Shown here one piece after another: positions 1-6,065 of a stretch of 19,434 nucleotides of DNA; positions within the stretch are counted from its first letter, which is position 1; every line of letters starts with the position of its first letter. The position numbers and the translations under genes are program-made. The stretch covers positions 1 to 19,434 of the forward strand of contig JAPKCP010000019.1 of the NCBI GenBank assembly GCA_028822885.1. The letters are read 5' to 3'. The notes beneath the pieces are model-generated. The model ran no database searches and had not been told where the DNA came from. It was given only the letters and a program-made list of their open reading frames with translations. Source of the DNA: Yoonia sp. (GTDB taxonomy: Bacteria > Pseudomonadota > Alphaproteobacteria > Rhodobacterales > Rhodobacteraceae).

Positions 1-77
1 AAGACGGCCTACGCTTCGCGATCCGCGAAGGCGGCCGGACTGTTGGCGCTGGTGTTGTTTCTAAAATCGTAGAGTAA
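1..77 (+). CDS. tuf: Elongation factor Tu, C-terminal end (partial)
   Basis: Only the last 24 codons and the TAA stop (75-77) are in the window. The reading frame starting at base 3 gives DGLRFAIREGGRTVGAGVV followed by SKIVE, which is the very conserved end of EF-Tu domain 3 (the RFAIREGGRTVGAGVV signature). EF-Tu is the cytosolic GTPase that delivers aminoacyl-tRNA to the ribosome. The G domain lies outside the window, so intactness cannot be judged. Many proteobacteria carry two near-identical tuf copies, one in the str operon and one near tRNA-Trp/secE; the neighbours here fit the second location. The stop codon is buried in the stem of a long hairpin (63-101). Confidence 0.95.
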   Translation, partial: DGLRFAIREGGRTVGAGVVSKIVE

Positions 78-101
78 GCCTTACGGCTTACGAACGATTT
101 T
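63..101 (+). other. Long two-step hairpin overlapping the tuf stop codon
   Basis: An 8-bp perfect outer stem (AAAATCGT 63-70 with ACGATTTT 94-101) and a 7-bp perfect inner stem (GTAAGCC 74-80 with GGCTTAC 85-91) are separated by a small internal loop (AGA/GA) and closed by a TTAC tetraloop. The inner stem contains the tuf TAA (75-77). An A-rich 5' arm and T-rich 3' arm resemble a bidirectional terminator, but a processing or 3'-end protection element is equally possible. Confidence 0.75.
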
Positions 102-107
102 GAAACA

Positions 108-151
108 GCGGGTGGCAGTGACTTCGCAAGGCGAAGTGCACGAGAACCCGC
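108..151 (+). other. Second structured stem-loop downstream of tuf
   Basis: Pairings seen: GCGGGT (108-113) with ACCCGC (146-151); GTG (118-120) with CAC (139-141); ACTTCGC (121-127) with GCGAAGT (131-137), loop AAG. The arms are separated by a symmetric 4/4 internal loop and a one-base bulge. It lies between the stop-codon hairpin and the terminator-like hairpin, so the tuf 3' UTR is almost entirely structured. I do not recognise it as a named RNA family. Confidence 0.6.
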
Positions 152-176
152 ACCGCTAGAGTTCAACTACTAAAGA

Positions 177-202
177 AGGCCGCCCCAGAAATGAGGCGGC
201 CT
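177..202 (+). terminator. Hairpin terminator downstream of tuf
   Basis: Perfect 8-bp GC-rich stem AGGCCGCC (177-184) with GGCGGCCT (195-202) and a 10-base loop. Only a weak pyrimidine tract (CCGTCCATTTCC) follows, not a clean T-run, so termination efficiency is uncertain. Its place 100 bases after tuf and 95 bases before the next gene fits a transcript end. Confidence 0.65.
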
Positions 203-261
203 CCGTCCATTTCCAGCACACCTGAGGTTGATCGACGGCGGTTTATTGCCAGTCATCTGAG

Positions 262-290
262 TTGCACAAGCTGCATGTCACATCTATAAA
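262..290 (+). promoter_or_regulatory. Sigma-70-type promoter of the DUF1007-NicO operon
   Basis: A -35 box TTGCAC (262-267) and a -10 box TATAAA (285-290) are separated by exactly 17 bases. The -10 box ends 6 bases before the ATG at 297, so the predicted transcription start falls on or next to the start codon and the mRNA should be leaderless. No Shine-Dalgarno sequence is present, in agreement. No clear Zur or NikR palindrome was seen. Confidence 0.6.
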
Positions 291-296
291 ATCGCC

Positions 297-947
297 ATGC
301 GTAACCTTGCCTTATCAGTCCTTTTTGCTGCGGCCCTGCCATCAACGATGGCACAGGCCCACCCGCACATTTTTGTCACCGTTGAAGTCACGTTGATCTA
401 CGAAAATAATGCACCCGTGGCCGTTCGGCTGGCATGGGTTTATGATGATTATTTTTCGCTGCTCATCACCTCTGATCTTGGCCTTGATCTAGATGGCGAC
501 ATGGTTTTGACGCCCGATGAAAAGTTGACCCTTTCCGCGTCTGTCACAGAATGGCCGGCAGATTTTGGCGGTGACCTGGTGGTTATGCAGGGTGATGATC
601 TGGTGCAATTGGCCCCTCGGATCAACCATGAGATGACTTTTGAAGATGGGATTATGCGTGAAATTCATACCCGGCCTTTTGTCGCAGAGCTGGGTGATGA
701 CGACCCGATAACGATTCGGGTTTATGATCCGTTTTACTACGTTGCGTATGATCTCGCTGGTACTGTGACGATTGAAGGTCGTGATGATTGTGAGGCGATG
801 GTTACACCTGCGAATTTAGATGCCGCTTATACATTGGTCGAAGAACTGCTGTATGGGCGGCCTGCCAATGACGTGGGCCCGGATGAGCTATTCCCAGAAG
901 TTGGTGTGGCCTTTGCTGACACGATAGAGGTGACATGCGTCGAATAG
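297..947 (+). CDS. DUF1007 family periplasmic protein, metal-transport partner
   Basis: 216 residues. The N-terminus has a short basic start, a hydrophobic stretch and an AQA cleavage site (residues 19-21), so the mature protein would begin HPHIF. This is the conserved start of DUF1007 proteins, annotated as periplasmic components of transport systems, and exposes two histidines suited to metal binding. Residues 64-75 (DLDGDMVLTPDE) resemble an EF-hand loop with acidic residues at positions 1, 3, 5 and 12. The gene overlaps the following NicO-type permease by 13 bases, the usual pairing, so a role in delivering Ni, Co or Zn to the permease is inferred. The ATG was chosen because the signal peptide starts there and a promoter sits directly upstream. 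The metal is not readable from sequence. Confidence 0.85.
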   Translation: MRNLALSVLFAAALPSTMAQAHPHIFVTVEVTLIYENNAPVAVRLAWVYDDYFSLLITSDLGLDLDGDMVLTPDEKLTLSASVTEWPADFGGDLVVMQGDDLVQLAPRINHEMTFEDGIMREIHTRPFVAELGDDDPITIRVYDPFYYVAYDLAGTVTIEGRDDCEAMVTPANLDAAYTLVEELLYGRPANDVGPDELFPEVGVAFADTIEVTCVE

Positions 948-1825
948 GACTAGGGTGCCTTTGCATCATGTTTGCCCTCATCATTTGGTTGTGGGGTTTT
1001 GGTGGTGCTGATGTTGTCAGTCGCTGGGCTATTGCGACCCAGCGTGATGTGCAAAATGCAATGGCCAGCAGCTTGCGTGCCTTGAAAACGGGGCAGCCGG
1101 GGGCTGTGACGGCGCTGTGGGGCCTGTGTTTCACCTATGGTTTTGTGCATGCCGCTGGGCCGGGGCATGGGAAACTGGTGATTGGTGGATACGGCGTAGG
1201 CGCACGGGTCGCGGCGAAGCGTCTTGTTGGTCTGGCTGTTATCTCATCCTTAACACAGGCGCTGATGGCGGTTGTGTTGGTCTATGTTGCGATTTGGGTG
1301 CTGGGTTGGGGGCGTGCGCAGATGACGGCAGCGGCAGACGGTGTTTTCGCCCCGCTGAGCTATGCCTTGATTGCGTCTGTTGGCGGTTGGTTGGCCTTGC
1401 GAGGTGTGCGTCATTTCTGGCGGACTCGTCAGGTTGCACATGATCATGGTGATGGATCATGCGAAAGCTGTGGCCACGCACATGGTCCAACGCCGGAACA
1501 AGCCGCACATGTGCGATCCGTCCGTGATGCCATTGTTGTCGTGATGTCCATTGCAATCCGACCTTGTACGGGGGCTGTATTTTTACTGATCCTGACCCAT
1601 GCATTGGGCCTGCAGTGGGCAGGTATCGCTGGTGTGTTTATCATGGGGGCAGGTACGGCTGTGTTCACTGGGATGATTGCATTTGCCGCCGTTGGGCTGC
1701 GTGAAAGCACGTTGGCTCAAATTGCTGGTGGGTCTAGCACGGCCCGTATGTTGGCTGGCGCCGAGGTTTTAGCTGGTGTCACGATTACTGTTCTTGCAGT
1801 GCAATTGCTTTTGCGTGCGATCTGA
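935..1825 (+). CDS. NicO-family nickel/cobalt (or zinc) permease
   Basis: 296 residues with about six hydrophobic segments, an inner-membrane transporter. Family marks seen: VHAAGPGHGK (residues 71-80), the NicO/RcnA-type HxxGPGHxK motif in a membrane helix; a His/Cys-rich loop at 169-184 with H169, H171, C176, C179, H181 and H183; and RPCTGAV (209-215) beginning the second conserved helix. The start ATG lies inside the end of the DUF1007 gene (13-base overlap), implying translational coupling. The family includes both uptake and efflux proteins; pairing with a periplasmic DUF1007 protein favours uptake, but this is inference. The gene ends 26 bases from the convergent acyltransferase gene, with no obvious terminator between. 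Confidence 0.85.
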   Translation: MRRIGLGCLCIMFALIIWLWGFGGADVVSRWAIATQRDVQNAMASSLRALKTGQPGAVTALWGLCFTYGFVHAAGPGHGKLVIGGYGVGARVAAKRLVGLAVISSLTQALMAVVLVYVAIWVLGWGRAQMTAAADGVFAPLSYALIASVGGWLALRGVRHFWRTRQVAHDHGDGSCESCGHAHGPTPEQAAHVRSVRDAIVVVMSIAIRPCTGAVFLLILTHALGLQWAGIAGVFIMGAGTAVFTGMIAFAAVGLRESTLAQIAGGSSTARMLAGAEVLAGVTITVLAVQLLLRAI

Positions 1826-1851
1826 GCTGCGGTCAGCATCTAGCTGGTGTC

Positions 1852-2526
1852 TTAAACCATGTTATCCGCAGCATCTGTGACGCGATTTAGCCCTTCTTGC
1901 ATCGCAACGCGGGCGGCTTCAATCTGTGTAGTATCAGCCTTTCTGGGCAAAGTTACGTCCAGCCGCTCAAACATGACAGCGCCGCGCGTGAAGGGCAGGG
2001 GGACCATCATACTGTCCCATGTTCTTAAAATCCGGTGCCGCTTGGTCGCGAAGGCATACCCATAGATCGGGCGCTGCATGATTCGCGCCCATTCGAGCGG
2101 CGCATCCTTCACCGCAAACCCCGGTCCAGTTGGCCCATCTGCTGTGATCCCAATGCTGATGCCGTTCTTCGCACGCTTCATTACCATGCGGGATGCTGCC
2201 AGGTTTGATCGTTTCGCTGACATCTCAATCGGTTGTAGTCCAAAATAGGCCTGTAGCGCGCCCGCTGCCCGACCGATTGGGGCAGTGTCATGCAGGCACG
2301 ACAGTGACCCTGCAGCACGTGGCCAATGAGGTGCAATCATTAACAGACGTCCATGCCACAAAGCACATAGCACAGGCCCATCAGAAAGGTCTTTTTCCAA
2401 GGCGGCAACGCCGTGAACCTCCCATTTTGAGGTCACGATACACAGCCGCAAATACCACGCGATCAGCGTCGCAAACGCGCGCGCTAAAAAAGTGGAATTC
2501 TCAAGGCGGCGGCGGAACGGGGACAT
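1852..2526 (-). CDS. DUF374 lysophospholipid acyltransferase-like protein
   Basis: 224 residues from the ATG at 2526. The frame stays open to 2676, but the extension is antisense to tRNA-Trp and the resemblance to the family begins at MSPFRRRLEN, so the shorter start was chosen; no strong ribosome binding site distinguishes it. Features: a hydrophobic N-terminal segment (about 12-31), LWHGRLLM (56-63), and TADGPTGPGF (118-127), followed by a WDSMMVPLPF stretch, the hallmarks of the DUF374 branch of the LPLAT superfamily. Such proteins are membrane-associated and thought to acylate lysophospholipid or lipid A-type acceptors; the substrate is not known here. The gene is convergent with the NicO permease and divergent from tRNA-Trp. 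Confidence 0.82.
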   Translation of the reverse strand: MSPFRRRLENSTFLARAFATLIAWYLRLCIVTSKWEVHGVAALEKDLSDGPVLCALWHGRLLMIAPHWPRAAGSLSCLHDTAPIGRAAGALQAYFGLQPIEMSAKRSNLAASRMVMKRAKNGISIGITADGPTGPGFAVKDAPLEWARIMQRPIYGYAFATKRHRILRTWDSMMVPLPFTRGAVMFERLDVTLPRKADTTQIEAARVAMQEGLNRVTDAADNMV

Positions 2527-2594
2527 CACATGGCTCTGATAGGAAGGGACAAACCTTTGATGCGCTTTTTTATCGCGCAATGGCAAGGCGGGGC

Positions 2595-2623
2595 TTGAAT
2601 AACAAATAACATGCGGATAGATC
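2595..2623 (+). promoter_or_regulatory. Candidate promoter of tRNA-Trp
   Basis: TTGAAT (2595-2600) and TAGATC (2618-2623) are 17 bases apart; the predicted start is near 2630, about 10 bases before the mature tRNA. The -10 box lacks the final T. Similar TTGAA-N17-TAG arrangements occur before secE and nusG. Confidence 0.45.
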
Positions 2624-2639
2624 GACACGTGGTCAAAGT

Positions 2640-2715
2640 AGGGGCGTAGCTCAGTTGGTAGAGCGCCGGTCTCCAAAACCGAAGGTCGTCAGTTCGAATC
2701 TGTCCGCCCCTGCCA
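2640..2715 (+). tRNA. tRNA-Trp (anticodon CCA)
   Basis: 76 bases including an encoded CCA end. Acceptor stem AGGGGCG (2640-2646) pairs with CGCCCCT (2705-2711); D arm GCTC/GAGC (2649-2664); anticodon loop CTCCAAA (2671-2677) with anticodon CCA (2673-2675); T loop TTCGAAT (2693-2699); discriminator G2712. Two stem positions are not Watson-Crick paired: the first anticodon-stem pair (C2666 with A2682, positions 27:43) and the second T-stem pair (T2689 with T2703, positions 50:64). Both leave the fold plausible. It reads UGG and lies just upstream of a sulfotransferase-like gene, with secE/nusG further on. Confidence 0.95.
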
Positions 2716-2724
2716 GACCACCTT

Positions 2725-2744
2725 CCTTCCCGCTCAAGCGGAGG
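2725..2744 (+). promoter_or_regulatory. Small hairpin holding the ribosome binding site of the next gene
   Basis: CCGC (2730-2733) pairs with GCGG (2738-2741), loop TCAA, and CCT (2725-2727) can pair with AGG (2742-2744) across a two-base bulge. The GGAGG (2740-2744) serving the ATG at 2756 is therefore within the stem. It could act in tRNA 3' processing, weak termination or damping of translation. Confidence 0.4.
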
Positions 2745-2755
2745 CGACATTTTCC

Positions 2756-3643
2756 ATGATATCACGGTCGATTCCATCAACGCTTGTGCTGCATCTTGGC
2801 GCGCACAAGACAGCCAGCACTCATTTGCAGCACTCGATTATGGCGGCCCTACCTTTGGATGGGGTGACGTTTGCAGGGCCACAGATATTGCGCGGCCGCG
2901 GTAAAAGCTTGCCTGAACGGTTCGGCTTTCCGCTTGATCCCGATGACGCGCAAGTTTCGGAGCTCTCGCCGCATGACGCTCTTGTCGAATTGGCGGATGG
3001 GGCCGATCGACTTGTGCTGTCCGAAGAAACGTTCGCTGGAAAGATGCAACGCGGGTGGGGGCGTATCCCAACACCGCTGTATTTCACGGCACCTCAACGG
3101 GTTGCAAAGTTTGCGCATATTATTTCAGAGGGGGGTGGCCCTCCGATTGATCTGTGCCTCAGTATGCGGAACCCAACGGATTACCTTGGGTCTGCCTATA
3201 GCCAAATTCTGAACGGCAACCGGATTATTCTACCTGAAAAATATCGCGACAAGAATCCATTTACGATTGTCGATTGGGCTGACTATTGCTCTCGTTTGCG
3301 GGCAACCCCGGGGGTGCGTTCGCTCACGGTTTGGCGCTATGAGGACTACGCAGACTTGTTTTCGCAGATATGCATCGCCGTGGTTGGGACCGCGCAGATC
3401 ACCCCGTTGCCAGATCGCATTCAGCCGCGATTGTCCGAACAGGCTGTAGATGCGATTCTTGTGGCGAAACACTTGACTGGTCCAGAATTTATTCACAAGG
3501 CGGCGCAAGCCCTCCCCATTGGCCCAGATAATCCGCCCTACGACCTATATGACACGCAAACCCACGCGCGTTCGTGGGCTTTCTATGCAGAACAATGTGC
3601 GGCCATTGCCGCTATGTCAGACGTAAATTTCTTGCAGAAGTAA
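2756..3643 (+). CDS. Sulfotransferase-like protein
   Basis: 295 residues, cytosolic, no signal peptide. LHLGAHKTASTHLQHSI (residues 12-28) matches the 5'-phosphosulfate binding P-loop of sulfotransferases, with K18 as the likely key lysine. MRNPTDYLGSAYSQ (137-150) matches the 3'-phosphate binding motif RNPxDxxxS, with R138 and S146. Family members move sulfate from PAPS to carbohydrate or other hydroxyl acceptors; the acceptor here cannot be told. ATG 2756 has GGAGG 11 bases upstream. It starts 40 bases after tRNA-Trp with no visible promoter between, so it is probably read through from the tRNA. It separates tRNA-Trp from secE, which are often adjacent in related bacteria. Confidence 0.75.
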   Translation: MISRSIPSTLVLHLGAHKTASTHLQHSIMAALPLDGVTFAGPQILRGRGKSLPERFGFPLDPDDAQVSELSPHDALVELADGADRLVLSEETFAGKMQRGWGRIPTPLYFTAPQRVAKFAHIISEGGGPPIDLCLSMRNPTDYLGSAYSQILNGNRIILPEKYRDKNPFTIVDWADYCSRLRATPGVRSLTVWRYEDYADLFSQICIAVVGTAQITPLPDRIQPRLSEQAVDAILVAKHLTGPEFIHKAAQALPIGPDNPPYDLYDTQTHARSWAFYAEQCAAIAAMSDVNFLQK

Positions 3644-3673
3644 CCCACATTGGCACGACCTGCATCGGAACGC

Positions 3674-3702
3674 TTGAAATGCCCGCACAGACTGCGTAGG
3701 TG
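3674..3702 (+). promoter_or_regulatory. Candidate promoter of secE
   Basis: TTGAAA (3674-3679), 17-base spacer, TAGGTG (3697-3702). The -10 element is weak and lacks the final T, as described for many promoters in Rhodobacter. The predicted start is close to 3709, giving a leader of about 25 bases with AAAAGGA before the secE ATG. Confidence 0.4.
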
Positions 3703-3732
3703 ACCATAACAGTGAGAAAAGGACCGCATACG

Positions 3733-3927
3733 ATGGCCAACCCCGTCAGATTCATTAACGAGACCCGTGCAGAAGTCGCAAAGGTTGTCTGGCCGACCCG
3801 TCGTGAGGTCGTGATGACCACTATCATGGTGTTCATCTTGGCGACGTTGACCGCGGTCTTCTTTTTCTTCGTGGATCTGCTGATCCGCACTGGCCTGCAA
3901 GGCGTGCTGAACTATTTCGGCACGTAA
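3733..3927 (+). CDS. secE: Protein translocase subunit SecE
   Basis: 64 residues, the single-TM form of SecE found outside enterobacteria. An amphipathic N-terminal helix with FINETRAEVAKVVWPTRREV (residues 7-26, including the invariant VxWP) precedes one membrane helix at about 28-50. SecE clamps SecY in the inner-membrane Sec channel and is essential. The frame is open from a GTG at 3700, but MANPVRF at 3733 is the expected start and has AAAAGGA (3717-3723) at good spacing. It is followed by nusG, the near-universal order, but with a long 291-base gap. Confidence 0.93.
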   Translation: MANPVRFINETRAEVAKVVWPTRREVVMTTIMVFILATLTAVFFFFVDLLIRTGLQGVLNYFGT

Positions 3928-3937
3928 CCAGAGCGGC

Positions 3938-3963
3938 TTCTATTTCTTCTGGCATAGAATTTT
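3938..3963 (+). terminator. Weak terminator-like hairpin after secE
   Basis: TTCTAT (3938-3943) pairs with ATAGAA (3954-3959) and is followed by TTTT (3960-3963). The stem is short and AT-rich, so at most partial termination is expected. Confidence 0.3.
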
Positions 3964-4054
3964 CCAGTTGGTAGGATCCGTTGGGGGGCAATTTTTGGCA
4001 TCGCCCTCGTTAAAATCCTAACTTCATACACGATGAAAATATTACCCCACCCCC

Positions 4055-4083
4055 TTGAAAACATTGGGCCGGGGCGGTAGTTG
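4055..4083 (+). promoter_or_regulatory. Candidate promoter of nusG
   Basis: TTGAAA (4055-4060), 17-base spacer, TAGTTG (4078-4083): the same design as the secE candidate. The nusG leader would be about 130 bases and ends with a small hairpin, TTGCGG (4180-4185) with CCGCAA (4192-4197), just before the ribosome binding site AAAGGTG (4203-4209). The rest of the 3928-4218 gap holds no credible gene. Confidence 0.35.
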
Positions 4084-4218
4084 CCCGTAACTTTCGGGGA
4101 AGGCGTGCGGCGATTCGAGTTGCGCGCGGCTTTATATTCTCCGGCATGGGCAGGTTAACTGTCTGTGATAATTGGAACTTTGCGGTGAAATCCGCAATCG
4201 TCAAAGGTGCTCTTTCAC

Positions 4219-4749
4219 ATGGCCAAACGTTGGTATTCTGTAAGCGTCCTCTCGAACTTTGAGAAAAAGATCGCAGAGACCATTCGCCAAAAAGCGGAAG
4301 AGCAAGGTCTGTCTGAGCAGATTGAAGAAGTGTTGGTACCGACCGAAGAGGTGATTGAGGTCCGTCGCAATAAAAAAGTGACAGCCGAGCGCCGCTTTAT
4401 GCCCGGATATGTTCTTGTCCGGATGGATATGTCGGACGAGGGCTACCATCTGATCAACTCTATCAACCGCGTCACTGGTTTCTTGGGCCCGCAAGGCCGC
4501 CCTATGCCAATGCGCGATGCCGAAGTGCAGGCGATCCTTGGTCGTGTTGAAGAAGGTCAAGAAGCACCGCGCACACTTATTCACTTCGAGATCGGCGAGA
4601 AAGTTAAAGTCTCTGACGGTCCGTTTGAAGACTTCGACGGAATGGTTGAAGAAGTGGACGAAGAAAACAATCGCCTGAAGGTGACTGTTTCGATCTTTGG
4701 CCGCGCAACACCGGTCGAATTGGAATTCACGCAGGTTATGAAGCAGTAA
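4219..4749 (+). CDS. nusG: Transcription termination/antitermination factor NusG
   Basis: 176 residues. The NGN domain occupies about 1-110 (MAKRWYSVSVLSNFEKKI at the start, then FMPGYVLVRMDM and GFLGPQGRPMPM), and the KOW motif follows at about 120-150 (GEKVKVSDGPFEDFDGMVEE). NusG binds the beta-prime clamp helices of RNA polymerase, raises processivity and links transcription to Rho or to ribosomal protein S10. A GTG at 4207 would add four residues; the ATG at 4219 was chosen because MAKRWY is the family start and AAAGGTG lies 9 bases upstream. RpoB and RpoC, its partners, are encoded downstream. Confidence 0.95.
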   Translation: MAKRWYSVSVLSNFEKKIAETIRQKAEEQGLSEQIEEVLVPTEEVIEVRRNKKVTAERRFMPGYVLVRMDMSDEGYHLINSINRVTGFLGPQGRPMPMRDAEVQAILGRVEEGQEAPRTLIHFEIGEKVKVSDGPFEDFDGMVEEVDEENNRLKVTVSIFGRATPVELEFTQVMKQ

Positions 4750-4763
4750 TTTGCGCGTTCAGA

Positions 4764-4801
4764 CGTGGGAGAACACGATCTACGGATCAGTTCGAACCAC
4801 G
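4764..4801 (+). promoter_or_regulatory. Structured rplK leader, candidate L1-binding site
   Basis: Nested perfect stems: CGTGG (4764-4768) with CCACG (4797-4801), GAAC (4771-4774) with GTTC (4790-4793), GATC (4777-4780) with GATC (4785-4788), loop TACG. Purine-rich internal loops (GA/GAA) flank the outer stem. In E. coli and others, L1 represses its own rplK-rplA mRNA through a leader mimic of its 23S site; position and shape fit, but binding is inferred. Confidence 0.6.
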
Positions 4802-4828
4802 GCAAACCGCCCATTGTGGGCATTGTAG

Positions 4829-4846
4829 GGCAGGCAATTGCCTGTC
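4829..4846 (+). promoter_or_regulatory. Palindromic hairpin before the rplK ribosome binding site
   Basis: GGCAGGC (4829-4835) pairs with GCCTGTC (4840-4846) around AATT, with one G-T wobble. It ends a few bases before AAAAAGGAGAGG, the rplK ribosome binding site, so it may set translation efficiency together with the upstream hairpin. Confidence 0.5.
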
Positions 4847-4866
4847 GCTGAAAAAGGAGAGGCCTC

Positions 4867-5292
4867 ATGGCCAAGAAAGTAATCGGGAAGCTTAAGCTGC
4901 AAGTTCCAGCTGGCAAAGCCAACCCATCCCCACCCGTCGGCCCAGCACTGGGTCAACGCGGCATCAACATCATGGAATTCTGTAAGTCGTTCAACGCGGC
5001 GACACAGGAACTGGAAACGGGCGCACCTTGCCCGACCGTCATCACCTATTACGCTGACAAATCCTTCTCGATGGAAATCAAGACGCCACCTGCGTCCCAC
5101 TTCATCAAGAAAGCCGCAAAGCTGACAGCTGGGTCAAAGACACCTGGCCGCTCCGTCGCAGGCTCCATCACTGGTAAGCAGGTCCGCGAGATCGCTGAAG
5201 CCAAGATGAAAGATTTGAACGCGACGACTATCGAAGGCGCAATGCTGATCATCGCGGGCTCTGCTCGCTCTATGGGCATCGAGGTGAAGTAA
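4867..5292 (+). CDS. rplK: 50S ribosomal protein L11
   Basis: 141 residues, the usual length. The N-terminal domain carries GKANPSPPVGPALGQRGINI (residues 16-35), the proline-rich signature that contacts the thiostrepton region of 23S rRNA; the C-terminal domain binds the GTPase-associated centre (GRSVAGSITGKQVREIAEAK). L11 sits at the base of the L7/L12 stalk and is needed for factor-dependent GTP hydrolysis and the stringent response. The start has a strong AAAAAGGAGAGG. The TAA stop overlaps the rplA ATG by one base, so the two are translationally coupled. Regulation by L1 through the leader at 4764-4801 is likely. Confidence 0.97.
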   Translation: MAKKVIGKLKLQVPAGKANPSPPVGPALGQRGINIMEFCKSFNAATQELETGAPCPTVITYYADKSFSMEIKTPPASHFIKKAAKLTAGSKTPGRSVAGSITGKQVREIAEAKMKDLNATTIEGAMLIIAGSARSMGIEVK

Positions 5293-5990
5293 TGGCAAAA
5301 TTTGGTAAGCGTACAACCGCAGCACGCGAAGCATTCGCAGGCAAGCACGACATCACAGTGACTGAAGCAGTCGCACTTTTGAAGGGCAACGCGAAAGCGA
5401 AGTTCGACGAAACAATCGAAATTTCACTCCAGCTTGGTGTTGATCCACGTCACGCAGACCAGATGGTTCGCGGAACAGTGGCCCTGCCAAACGGCACTGG
5501 CAAAACAGTACGTGTTGCTGTGTTTGCACGTGGCGACAAAGCTGAGGAAGCCAAAGCGGCTGGTGCAGACATCGTTGGTGCAGAAGACCTGATGGAAATC
5601 GTTCAGGGCGGCAAAATCGAATTTGATCGCTGCATCGCGACACCTGACATGATGGGTGTTGTTGGTCGTCTGGGTAAAGTTTTGGGTCCACGTAACCTGA
5701 TGCCAAACCCGCGCGTCGGAACTGTAACGATGGACGTTAAGGCGGCTGTTGAAGCGGCTAAAGGCGGCGAAGTGCAGTTTAAAGCTGAAAAAGCTGGTGT
5801 TGTTCACGCTGGTATCGGCAAAGCATCTTTCTCAGCGGCGCATCTTGAAGAAAACGTTCTGGCGTTTGTTGACGCGGTCCAAAAGGCCCGTCCATCTGGC
5901 GCAAAAGGCACATACATGAAGAAGATCGCAGTATCTTCGACAATGGGCCCGGGCGTGACGCTGTCGATCTCAAACGCGACTGGTAACTAA
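5292..5990 (+). CDS. rplA: 50S ribosomal protein L1
   Basis: 232 residues, standard length. GRLGKVLGPRNLMPNPRVGT (near the middle, about residues 123-142) is the L1 signature. L1 binds the mobile L1 stalk of 23S rRNA near the E site, and in many bacteria represses translation of its own rplK-rplA message. Its start overlaps the rplK stop in TAATG, so expression depends on rplK translation. A strong intrinsic terminator (6031-6065) follows, which separates this operon from rplJL. Confidence 0.97.
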   Translation: MAKFGKRTTAAREAFAGKHDITVTEAVALLKGNAKAKFDETIEISLQLGVDPRHADQMVRGTVALPNGTGKTVRVAVFARGDKAEEAKAAGADIVGAEDLMEIVQGGKIEFDRCIATPDMMGVVGRLGKVLGPRNLMPNPRVGTVTMDVKAAVEAAKGGEVQFKAEKAGVVHAGIGKASFSAAHLEENVLAFVDAVQKARPSGAKGTYMKKIAVSSTMGPGVTLSISNATGN

Positions 5991-6030
5991 ACCCGCCGCG
6001 GGTTTCGACCTGTGAACGCGTGATACTTGA

Positions 6031-6065
6031 AACGGCCTCTCGCTTGCGAGGGGCCGTTTTCTTTT
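6031..6065 (+). terminator. Strong intrinsic terminator after rplA
   Basis: A 12-bp stem with one wobble, AACGGCCTCTCG (6031-6042) and CGAGGGGCCGTT (6047-6058), loop CTTG, is followed by TTTTCTTTT (6057-6065). It should end the rplKA transcript, so rplJL needs its own promoter in 6066-6240. Confidence 0.9.

Noticed and set aside
1826..1851. Bidirectional terminator between the NicO and DUF374 genes
   Set aside because: The 26-base gap shows no stem longer than a few pairs and no T-run.
2527..2676. 50-residue N-terminal extension of the DUF374 protein
   Set aside because: It would be translated from sequence antisense to tRNA-Trp and does not resemble the family, so the start at 2526 is preferred.
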